64,000 nucleotides of DNA, from assembly GCA_017590115.1 (NCBI GenBank), contig JAGGNK010007448.1:9712815-9776814 (forward strand), written 5' to 3'. Of the stretch, positions 46,571 to 58,176 are shown in pieces. The DNA comes from Montifringilla adamsi (lineage: Eukaryota > Chordata > Aves > Passeriformes > Passeridae). Below the pieces are notes generated by a model. That model was not told the origin of the DNA and searched no databases. It was given only the letters and a program-made list of their open reading frames with translations. A program made the translations under genes and the position numbers. Within the stretch, counting starts at the first letter, position 1, and the number at the start of each line of letters is the position of its first letter.

Positions 46571-49500
46571 AATGACATTATACACGGGGGGACACCCGCA
46601 GAACTGCAGATCTGGTGAGAAATGAATGGTCTTGTTTGCATGTGAAACAAGTAAAATAACTTGTCCTGAAAAACTCATCAACTCCTAAACTTGCTGGTTC
46701 CAACAATTAAAATTTAGGCCATGATTCATCAACACCTTATTAATATCTTTTTCAACTGTAAATGCCTAACAGAGGCTGAAGTATTGCACTGCAAAGGCTC
46801 ATGTGCACATGACATGATGAGGAATCTGATGTGATTTGTAACGTTACAGATAATTCATATCTATTTCAAGATTGAATCACAGAATTATTTTTATTACAAA
46901 ATGTATGCATTTAATCTGCTGTCTTAACACAACAGAAAAAACTTTAAAATATAAGATTAAGATTCCCAGATGCGCTGAAAAAAGATGCCTTTTCTTTATG
47001 CCTTTGCAAATCTCCCTTTATATAACTATTTCATATTCATCTGGCATAATGAAGTTCATCAGGGCAGTGCTGCATCTCATGACCCCTGAAAAAGCTGAAA
47101 AGTTTCAGCCCACATCTGATCTGGTGCCAGATCTATTTTTATATTGGAATTCTGTTACATTCTAAAATAATGCTTAAAACTACTTAAGGCAGCAACTGGA
47201 AAATAAAAGGAGTCTAGGACTTATTTCAGACTGTTCTAGAGTTTCAGGAAACCTGCTGTTTTATTTTAAGAAGCCATAATACAATTTAAAAGATAAAGCC
47301 CAATTTTGTTTAGTTACACTGCAAAAAATTTCATCACAATCCCTCATATTTTAAGGAAATAATTTCTCCTCAGCTCACCAGTTACAGTAGGAACTTTCAG
47401 AGTGAGTATAAAGGACTAAAATATGTGGGACAGAAGACAGCTCAGATGAGAAGGACATAGAGGAAGGGACAGAGGCAAACACTAAGGATGTTTCTGGAAA
47501 GACACGGGAGCTCAGAGAAGCCATGGAAATCCAACTACTCCCACTCCTGCAGGAGTGTGCACCTGGATAAGAGTGCTTGGAAGGCAGCACGTGGGTGCTG
47601 GACAAAACAGCAAGGTAATAAAGACAGGGGTCAAAGGCAGGGGTCAAATCAGGTCAACAGTGAGAATCCCTCATACAAGCAAAGATTTCACAAAATTCAG
47701 TTCTAAGAGGGGGGAAAAAAAACCCAACAAAAAGATCATCAAGCCCAAGAAGCCACAGCTGAAGACTGTTTAGACAGCTCTCAAAGCTGTGCCATGGAAG
47801 GCAGGAGTGCAGTGTGTGTGTGAGCACGGGCAGCACGTGGGGCAGTGATAACTCTGTGCCGTGGGTGCTGCAGCACAGCCTCACTACAAACAGCAGAGCT
47901 GCTCTGCACAGCAGCACACGCTGCAGCACGGGGGCTCAAGGACACAGCGAGATGCCCACGTGACAGTGGACAAGCTGCAAGCCCAGTGCCAGTGCCCCAG
48001 GACACAGCAAACCAAGGGCACGCGAGCCAGCCGTGTATCACCTGTTTATTATCACCTGATGTTGCAAATAACCACACCCTGTACTGACAATGGTTATGCT
48101 GCAAATGGCAAAGCCAGTAGGGATATTCTAGGACTCACCAGCCTTAGTTCCATCCAGAATGATAAAGCGAGACAGGAGAATGATCTGGATATATATGTGT
48201 CTATGTCAAGTACAGCAGCAACCAAAGGCAAGGCACTGCCCTGCAGACCTTTCCAGAACTGTGATTGCAATGTCAGGGAAAGATTAGCTCATCACAGCTG
48301 AAGAAGGATCATCAGCCAGCCAGCGGGATTCCATAAAGAAAACCTGATAGGACATTAGCTCATTCAGCTTGCAATTGCACTGACAAATAACCTCCCATAA
48401 CCAGTCCATACATTCAGCACAAGAGAGCTCTTTGCATCCACCTCAGTCATAATGCGATCCAGAAAGCAGAGATCAAACTCTCCGCATTAAATGAACGATA
48501 CCAGAGCTTTATTAGCATCTCAAGATGCAGCTCAGGAACAAAGAAATCACGTGTTCAGAGATTTGACCACACGCCTTCTAAAGAAAAGTACATTCAGGCT
48601 CTGTTCAATAAGAGACTACCAGTTCTGATAAATGATTATTGCCAAGTGCAATCTTGAAAAGCATTTTAAAGCCATGTATTACGAATGCAGACTGCACTGC
48701 CCAAACACAGCGTCTCACGGAAGAGCTCAGCTCCATCACCAGCCCAATTTCAGACTTTTTTGGTTCCTCACTACAGAATATAGCCTCTGGTAGAGACACA
48801 GCAAGAAGGCACAAACCCAACTTCAAATAAAAAACTAAACTGTCAAGAAATGTGTAACCAGAGAAAACTTCCATGGCAGAGCACTGGTTTTGCTTCTTCT
48901 TTCCAACTCTGTTAGTTCATCAGGATACCTGACATTTTCATGTTAGACCACGTAAAATGACATGCACTCCTACCCACAACTAATGAAAGTACATCACTGG
49001 AAAGCTGGAGCCAACCAGCTTTCCAAGTGTTTGCTTGGCTAATTCCAGCCATTGCCTGCCCTGATTTCATCACCTACAGCAGTCAGATACTTCCTGTCCC
49101 TATGCAACTGCTACGGCTTCCTAGATGGAACTCAAGCAACAAGCCTAGCACATGAAGTGCAAAGAAGCCAGCAAGAAAGCTTTTAGGGCTGGGAGGAAAA
49201 AGAAAGGAAGAAAAAAAAAAATCACCATTTCACAGATCAAGAATAGAGGCATGAAAATAATAAGTAACTTGTACACGGTCACAAAAGTCTCTGGCAGAGC
49301 CAGGGAAAAGAACCGAAATTTCTTTAATCCCTGCTCAGTCCCTTAAATACAAGGCTATTCTTCCTCTTCCTACTTGATATTGTGTCAATGCAGGAGTGTA
49401 GGTGTTGAAAGACTAACAAAAGGAAAGTAATAGTATGGTATTATGAGCTGAGAAACCTAATCTTTATCAGATACAGCAAATCTCTATGATGCTGCCTGCA

Positions 49501-51998
49501 CTGGGAACTCTCTCTTTGTCCTGAATATGCTTTAAATTACTGGTATAATGTGTACTGGATATTGTTCCACTCTTATATTTATTCCACAAAAACCCCTGTG
49601 GCCTGCATGCGATTTTATCATTAGCTGGCAAGGTAATTTCAGGGCCTGGTTCTGCAATCATTCCATGAGCAATGCTCCCATTGAAGCTGGGACGTTCAGC
49701 ATGCAAAGCAGCTGCCAATTCAGGGTCCCTGCAATGAAAAGGCCTTTTTCTATTTTAACTATTGTGGAATATTAGTGACAATACAGAGGAGGAGAAAAAT
49801 TGCAGTGCAATTCTTTAAATGAGTTATTTTATACTATGACAAAATATAAAAGTGTGCTTGGAAAAACAATCTACACAAAGTATTGCCTATCAGATAAACC
49901 ACGAGCTATTTTTGCTTCCCCTATTAAAACTCAATAGAATACAAAGTATTTTGTTAAAATAGGAAAAAAATCTCTGTAGAAATAACAAATCATTGGCCAA
50001 GATTTACAAATGAGCAACATGCCTTCAGACCACAAATGTTAATATTTTGTTTACTTTGATTTCTTAGATACATGTAAAAAGTCCAAACTCATCCAAATCA
50101 ATGAGGTTTCCAGAAAAATATGTTGAAAATATGTTTTTGTGCACAATGTAAATGACTCCTTTGTCTCAAGATCCCCAAAACCATATTCAATAAACAGATA
50201 TTTTGAAGAGCAGGGTATTTTACTATAAGATTTAGATGCAGAAAGAGAACAAACTGTTTTTAACTTGACTAAAGCAATGTGAGGGAAGCCTTAGTCATAA
50301 AGAGGTCATGAAATCCCACTCTCTTAGCTAAGTAACAAACCTCCTGACTCTATAAATAAAATGGATCTAATGGAATGAAACTTTAATTTTGCACTGAGTT
50401 AGACACACCCAATCTCTGGTAGATCCACTGACATACACGATGTAAGAACATGGCCTGCAGTGCCTCCTCTTTCACAGAGTCACTGGCAAAGGAAATGCTA
50501 CAGCAGAACTCACTGAGGGAGGATCTGTCCTGCTGTTACGCCACTCAACAACTTGGTGAGGAAGCCTCAGCTACTGCCACAGAAAAACACAGCCAGCAAA
50601 GGCTCACCTTAGAGCAGATCCTGTCCCCTGAGAGAGGTTACCAGGGGCCCTGGATTAGGAACACTGGAAAAAGGTTCCATTCCCTCATACACATGAGAAC
50701 TTTTTACTCTCCTTTTTCCATTTTCTCATCCATTGTCAGAAAGAGGCACAGAATTTACCTTATGAGAAGGCAAGACACAGAAAACACATCAGTATAATCA
50801 TCAAAGCTGCTGATCTTCCATCACTTTCATCAGAGCTCCTCAATCACTATCTCACAATAGGCGCAGGATCCAAAGGTATGAAAAAGTATCATTTTTGTAG
50901 GTTAGATTTAATTTTCCCAGGCTCTCCTGTACAACATCTCACAGCTTGCAGTTCTTATTTAAACACTTTAAAAAGTAAGAAACTAGAATTAAATAAAGAA
51001 ACCTTGCCTCTGAGAGCCTGGGAATGCTGGGTCTTCCAAGCAGTTAGTGCCAGATCTGCAATGTGCCTCAGTCCCCCAGTTCCACCATGGTACATTCATA
51101 AACAGGAAGTTCCATCCAGTGTGAGGACAAAAAAGAAATCAGACTTTTCCTTTCTCCACTCTCCCCACAGGTTTTGCTCTGTCCATGAACTGTTGTGCAT
51201 TCCTGCAAACCCACGGCTCACACGTTGCAGTCTGCAGCAAGTGCAACCACGGTTGGGCCACACGGCTCCTCCCAACTCCCATCCTACCGCAACACATTTC
51301 TGACATGGAAACCATGCAAAATTCCCAACTCCTTTGTGAGGGGGAAAACGCCATCTAATTAGAGCCCATGTGCAGGGAAGCATCTGGCTGGGAGCAGCGG
51401 TTCGGCGGCTCCCGGAGTTGTCGTGGAGACCAGGCGGGAGCGCCCGGAGCTGGCTGGCCGGGGCACGGGGCCAGCAGCACGGCTGCGTGCTCTGACAGGG
51501 AGCAGATGGGCAGGGACTGCCGGGCTCTGCTCCCCTCCAGACCCACACGCCCTCAGAGATCAGCTGGAGCTTGTACAAGTCCTTCTCATCTGCCCTGGAA
51601 CCTCTGGCTTCCACCAAGGAAACAGAACTGAACACGCCAACGTTTCCACCAGAAGAGTCCACATGCAATGCCTCCATCCCATTTATGTAATGATGATGTG
51701 AAGCTGCAACAACTGACAAAACATGATGCAAATATTTTAAAAATCATTCATTTTGATGCTTTATTTTGGCATTCAGTTAAAACTGCATTCGTGGAAAAAT
51801 GGACAGGAATTTTTGTGATTCGCACAGTGCATGATTCCATCTTGGCTGGGGAAGTATGACGCTGTTTTAGTTATTAATAAAGTAAAACAAATGTTCCCCA
51901 TCACATACAAAAGAATTGTTAATAATGATAAAATAATTGTTAATAATGATGTCCCTTATTGCGGTGATCTCACAGCTTGGAGACCCTATTTTCTGTTA

Positions 51999-52179
51999 AT
52001 AATTTTCAGTTACGTGAATACCTGTTTTTTGTTCCGAATTCCTTTTTTAACATTACCTCAGCAGCATGCTAAGAGCGTCAATAATTTTCAGTTACGTGAA
52101 TACCTGTTTTTTGTTCCAAATTCCTTTTTTAACTCAAAGGTTTCTGTTCACATTCCCTCAGCAGCATGCTAAGAGCATC
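51999..52179. repeat. Tandem duplication, 82 and 99 bp units
   Basis: Both units begin ATAATTTTCAGTTACGTGAA and end CAGCAGCATGCTAAGAGC. The first (51999-52080) lacks about 17 bases present in the second (52081-52179), around TCAAAGGTTTCTGTTCA. Otherwise they are nearly identical, so the event is recent. Confidence 0.93.
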
Positions 52180-53089
52180 TTCAAGGGAAACAGTTGACTA
52201 AAATGCAAGAAAACTCATCACTTTGGCTGGAAAGCTCATTCATTCACACAGGCATTGCCCATGCCTTGCAGGAGGCACATCATCTTCTACACATTTTAGA
52301 AGATGAATTTTCAAGGAAAACATTTTTTTCTTGCCTCAAACTCCCTCAGAAAGATTCCCAGCTTGTGAGTGCAGCTGCCTGCAGCCTCGGAGAATCCTGC
52401 AGCCCAATATTCATATTCCACAAGGCCGAGTACTCCAGGGAAGCAACCCGATGGCAGTTCTTGCCAGTGCCAGAGAGAACCTGCACCACGGCTGCTGGGA
52501 ATGCCCACAGCAGGCATTGACTGCGGAAGCTTCAGGAACGCTGGCTACGGAGGAAAGAGTTCCTAAGGAACCAGCCAACTCCGACTGTGGGCATGGGCAC
52601 AACGCTGGGACCCAAACGCACACACAAAACGTTTCAGAGCTGCCACAGCAGCACCGCTAATAACCAGTAACGTACAGCGTGCTGCATTTCCCAAAGTCTA
52701 CACTAGATATTGACCAGGAATTGCTACGGCTCAGAATCACCCTGAACACTTCATTAGCACAGTTACTGCCTGCTCCATTGATCACTACAAGTGTATTTTT
52801 CCATGTTTCCATTTTAGCAGTACTAAATTACATTGCTTCAAGCACAGAAGTTGCTCATCACCTAACGGTGCTCTTAGTCCGGCTATTGCTGTATTTGACA
52901 TGCAACAGCAATTTCAGCTCATTTTTCAGGATTAAACAAAACACTCAGAAACTTTTAAAAACATTTTCATCACATACAAACTACCTCTCCCCCAGATCAC
53001 ATCCAACTTGATTAAGCATTAAATTTGCAACTGCCTATCTTTGGACCCTCTAGAAATACTGGCAAAGGTTCAAACCACTTCTGCTGGTG

Positions 53090-53370
53090 CTAAAGAGTTA
53101 ATGCTTGGTGCTGTGGTCACTGTAAATAAGCACTTTGGAGTAAGCAATATTGCTGTCAGACACACAACGCTTTGCAGGTGTGGGCAATAATTAAAGGTTT
53201 CAGCACATCTACCTGGGTGAAGTATTTTTTACCTCCTATTCTGAGGAGGAAGCCCTCTCTGTGGAGAGCAGAAGAGCTCATTAATGAGGCTAATTAGGTG
53301 TAAAGGGGGTAGAGTCTGGCATCAGCTGCAGCTTATAGAAGCTAATCATTAAGCTCTGTAATCTCTACCC
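53090..53370. promoter_or_regulatory. Candidate enhancer with palindromic homeodomain sites
   Basis: The perfect palindrome CTCATTAATGAG (53277-53288) is followed immediately by the palindrome CTAATTAG (53290-53297), with AATAATTAAAGG near 53186 and GCTGTCAG near 53152, plus GCTAATCATTAAGC around 53340. The density and symmetry are high for random AT-rich intron. Paired or LIM homeodomain dimers are plausible binders. Untested. Confidence 0.35.
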
Positions 53371-55184
53371 CAGAACAGCAGATGATCATGTTCCTAGGTG
53401 ACTGATGTTGCTAAGAAAATTTCCAGCACCTGAGTACCTGACCAAATACTTTTTGGTGAGACCAAAAATTCCTTTAACCCTCTATGTGCCAGACAGCACA
53501 GTTGATATCATTTCTTCACTCATCAATTTTCTAACAATGACTATCCAATGAGATTCAGATTTGGCATGAGGCCTTTAATGCGATTTATTTCAGAATTAAA
53601 AAAAACCAAAAAAATCAATGCCATCAACAACTTCTGGAAAGGAAGGGCACAAAATAAAGCTGATAGAGCAACACGTAAGAATAACAGAGATGCAATTGTA
53701 ATTTTTCAAGCAGTAATGTTTGATAAAGAGTGACCACATATAATCTCCTGAAGGCGAGTTCTCTGTGTAATTTCTTTGCACAGAGTACTGAGGGTAGTTA
53801 CAATACCACAGGGATGAATGTCTTGTTAATAAATATGTAAAATAAGGATTTCATTGTACTCAACTAATTTGAAATCAGAAAAAGGACATAATTTCTATGG
53901 AGAGAGAATACATGTAAGCAAAGCTCAATCTAGAACTTGTTTCATAAAATGAATTGCAAAAAGAGTAAGCTATTGCAGCACCTCAACATGAATTTTGGAG
54001 TTCATCAGGAAGAACAGACCCTTTACTAGCAACCTGCTACTGGTATCTTTTTTCCTCCAACTAAGCAGCAGATTTGAATCAAAAATTTTAAAGATTCAAT
54101 TCCATTTCAACAAGAAATAGAGTATTTGTTATGTGCATGTTACCTGTGGACTTGGAGATGCACAGACTAAACAATATAAGTTGCTCAGAAGTGCCACTGG
54201 CTCTTGTTACCATCAGGATATGGATAAACCACACTGGTAAAGTAAGAGTTCTCTGAGCATCAACAGAAAAAATATCTCCAATGATAACTAGCACCTTGTC
54301 TTCCAATACAGATGTCAGATGAATGAATTGGATGATAAAACTGCTCTGTAGCCAGCATGCCATTATATTTAATAATTCTGCAGATATACTGTAAAGACCA
54401 AATCCCATTAGGCAATAGAGGCTTTTACAAATATTCTGAGCTAAGCACCTTGCCCAGTAGTGAACACCCTGTGCTTCAGCTTCCCCTGCTCTAGAACAAC
54501 ACCCAAGGAGTTTCTGGACAGGTTCAGAAGCACTTGGTGAAGGGGGTGTTTGCATATCAAACATATCTGAACCAAGGCTTCTCCCAAGTCTCCCTCCGAA
54601 CTGCCCCAAACAATACCAGCTTCCTCAGTATCACCTGATCAAGTGCTTGGCAGGATTACTGCCTATCCTACACAGAACACTACTTGCTTCTGTTAAACCT
54701 TTGCTGTTACAAAACCCCACTTGACAGCCTGTGGTTTCTTATACTGGAAGAAACAATGAGGAGTCTCTCCTCATCTTCCTTCCTCAAACTGTCAGCAAAA
54801 GCTCTCCCTACAAATAATGCTACAAAATCGACTGACATTCACAGTATCCCTGATATTCATATAAGCAGACTGGACATTCTATTGGGAAAACGTGCAGTGA
54901 TGTCTGTAAGCAAGAGGTAAGTGTGGTCAGCAGATGGGTAAGTACATACAAGTGTCTGAATTAACCAGAGGGAAGGGCAAACCAGAACTACATTGCATTT
55001 TCATCAACAGTAACAACCTTTGTTTCCCTGAAGTCTAACTCCCCACCATGACCAGATATGTGACAAAACTGGTCTGCAGAGACAGCAAACTGTCCAGAGG
55101 AGTGATTCCAAGATGTGGCACTATTTCTGTGCTGCTTTCCTATTCCTGAGACATGCTCCACTGTTCCTTAGCCATGCACACCCT

Positions 55185-55410
55185 TCATTTCAGTAATTAG
55201 CTGTCAGCACGGCCCGACAGCAACTTGGTATTGTCTGCTCAAATTGTATTAATGAAACGCAATCCACTAAATGTCCTGGATGCACATCTGTAATTGTGTT
55301 ACATGGAGAGGCTGGGGATGGGGGCAAACTGCAGCTTCTAAACAGGGCACTGTGATCAAGCACATTAATCTGTTATTTCTTAGGGATTTGACAACCAATT
55401 AATACAACAG
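55185..55410. promoter_or_regulatory. Candidate intronic enhancer
   Basis: TAATTAGCTGTCAG at 55194-55207 joins a homeodomain core to a MEIS/TGIF core. It is followed by TATTAATGAAA, CACATCTG (E-box-like), TGTAATTGTG and CAATTAATAC within about 200 bases. Motif evidence only. Confidence 0.25.
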
Positions 55411-57933
55411 GGCTTCCTATACAGCAATAAGAACCAGTGATCCAACATCCAACAGTATAAGCGGTGCCTACCATTTGTGAACACAACATCCTTAAAGGCA
55501 GAGACACAGGAACTACAGGTTGCAGCATTGCAAAAGCCCTTTTTGTATTTAAAGATTCAGCATCTGTATGTTGAAACCTACATGTAGAACACTCAGTGTA
55601 TACATCACAATAAAGAAAATCAAATAAACCCCAAGACCCTTATCAAACATGTAAGTTTTTGATGTTCTTGAAGAATACAAAATTCTTCAAGAATTTGTAG
55701 ACTTGTAAACTGATCCTTGTCAGTCAAGACATTGCACCATTTTCTGTTTCATGTTTTCCATCACCAAAGACTTTTCCAAAGAACAGGGCTTGGACAAGAT
55801 AAAAAAAAAGAAACAAGAAAAACACATAATAAAGATATCCTGTGGGTATAATAATCTTTGGAAAACTTTCATGTCAGTTCTGACTGCAAAATTGCTATTA
55901 ACATTTAATTAAAATTGAGCTCAATAAGCTATGACAAGATAATGGCTGGAAACATGGCTTTAGGGCAGAGTGAGGATATCTGGAACTCCGGCTGGATGTG
56001 ATGCTTTATTTTTGGTTACATTTGGCAACTATTGAGATTTCTGAAACACAGTGTAATTATAATGATCTACAGAAATTCACAGAAGAGAAAAGAACAGCAC
56101 TGCATTTCAGCTACCTCAGGATCTGTAACATATGTCAAATAAATCAGAGATTTTTAGGACTCCAGTACCACCTAACCCTTAATTTCATTCATGTTCACAC
56201 CCACACCAAAGAACACTCTTTTTCAACTAAAAAGCCCCTGCAAGCCCCTCCTAAACCATTTAATATTTTGTTACTTATCCATAAATAAAACTATTAATTT
56301 CCTCTCAGAGGCAGGAATTCTTTGTGTATCATTTACCTCCACAGTTGAAGGCAACAATCCCACAAACCTGAAGCAGAAACTGTCAAGAGCTTTGGGAATG
56401 ACCCTGGCTCAGGGAAATCAATCGTCCTTTACTGGAGACAGCTTCACTGCTCACCCTGAAAACTCATTGTAAGAGAGCTGAACTGCAATCCACTGAACGT
56501 GTAACGGAGGGCACGTGATTGAGTGACATTTGGAAGAGAACACACACTCCAATGTTAGCTTAAAATCCCCAAATGAGGGAGCACATATGCATGTTCTTAA
56601 ACCAAGCAGTCCTCCCTATGCAGTGGAAGCCACTGCTCCAGAACAAAACATATTTAGAGTTTGATAGATACATTTGGGGAAAATATTGACATACTTGTTA
56701 CAACTAAAAATGCTCCTTTAAGCATGAACTCCCTTGGTTAGCCTCAGTTTCAGTAACAAATAATTACAAGCACCCTCCCTTTGTGTAAATACTGGTTAGG
56801 TGCTGTTAACTCCAGGTACTCCTGTGACCAAGTGCAAACAGCAGAGCCAAGCAGCACCACCCCCGTCCTTCAGCACAGCCTGGACCTCCTCTGGTTTTAC
56901 TGCCAGACACACAGCAACCATTCAACACGCCCCCAGTTTTAGGCAGGAAATTCAGGTAAGCAACAGCATGCCCATTCTTGACGGCTTTCAAGTAAAATAT
57001 TCTCATGTGTAATAAGAAAGTATCTTTAGATAGAAGTGTGCTTTATTTTTTGTATATACTTGAGACTATGTTGAGACTATGTCATAAATCACCGGTTGCC
57101 AAATGGGGGATGAGCTTTATCCATACAAGCACAGACAGATCCTAAGGAAAGGCAAACTAATCACACATATAATCCTCACAAATTGCTTTCATTTTCACCA
57201 TTAATCCTCTCTAAGAAAAAATGTTCTGGACATACAGACTTTAACTACTGCTTGGAGAGCTTCACCTAAATAATTCTTCGACATATTTTTATTTTTGTTG
57301 AGCACCAGGAGTAAGCAAAGTACATATATAATCTACAGCTTTTAAAAGGCACTCAAAGCAAACTCTTGGCACCTTCAGTTCCACAGTACTTCTAAGAATC
57401 CTGTATTAGTTGCTAGCTCTGAGTAACACTTGATGCCAAATTAATGTAATACATCAAAATAATGTAATGTCGATAACAACTTTAACACTTTAGGAATCAA
57501 CAACATATATTTATGATATACATTTAACAGGCAAACAGTTACATGAGCTCTACTATAAAATTCTTATTATATAAGTCACTAACCTAAATACCACATCAGG
57601 AATTATTCAAAAGACAGCTATACTTGGACACAAGAGTAACCTTTAAGGAGTTAAAATGTCCTCAACTACAAGTCAAGTTGAAACTTATTTAATTAGGTTC
57701 TGTATTTGAAAAAATGAAATAAATTCTTTCATTAACTAAACCAAACTCCCTTTAAGGCAACAATATGTTCCCTCTCTGTCAGGACAGAGCGCAATGAAAT
57801 CTTTATTTTAATTGGGGTTAGCTAAGGGGCCATTTGGCTTCAGATGCTTTGTTTATCAGCCCTAAGCTTTACAGCTTAGCCAGGACTTGAAATATTTTAC
57901 TACAGAACGATTTCATAAAAAAAAATAAATTTA

Positions 57934-57952
57934 TACGTATATATATATATAT
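57934..57952. repeat. TA dinucleotide microsatellite
   Basis: TACGTATATATATATATATA tract in AT-rich intron. Confidence 0.8.
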
Positions 57953-58134
57953 ACTCTTCCAAGGAGTATTTTACAGAGATAATTTTAAATGTGCATTTTG
58001 AAAACTGAAGTGCAAATGCAAGGTACCTTGAAAGGAGCCCCTGATTTCCTTTGGCACTCCTGGCCCTGGCTCTCCTGTGCACACGCCTGTCCGATGGGTT
58101 CTCCCACCCAGCAGAGGCACAGCGAGGGCCGAGC

Positions 58135-58176
58135 CAGGCCCTGACTGCCAGGCCCTGACTGCCAGGCCCTGACTGC
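58135..58176. repeat. 14-bp exact triplicate
   Basis: CAGGCCCTGACTGC is repeated three times head to tail and followed by a truncated copy CCTGAC. It is GC-rich within an AT-rich intron. Confidence 0.95.

Noticed and set aside
46864..46900. GAATCACAGAATT word resembling a CR1 tail
   Set aside because: Too short and not followed by the rest of the CR1 3' consensus.
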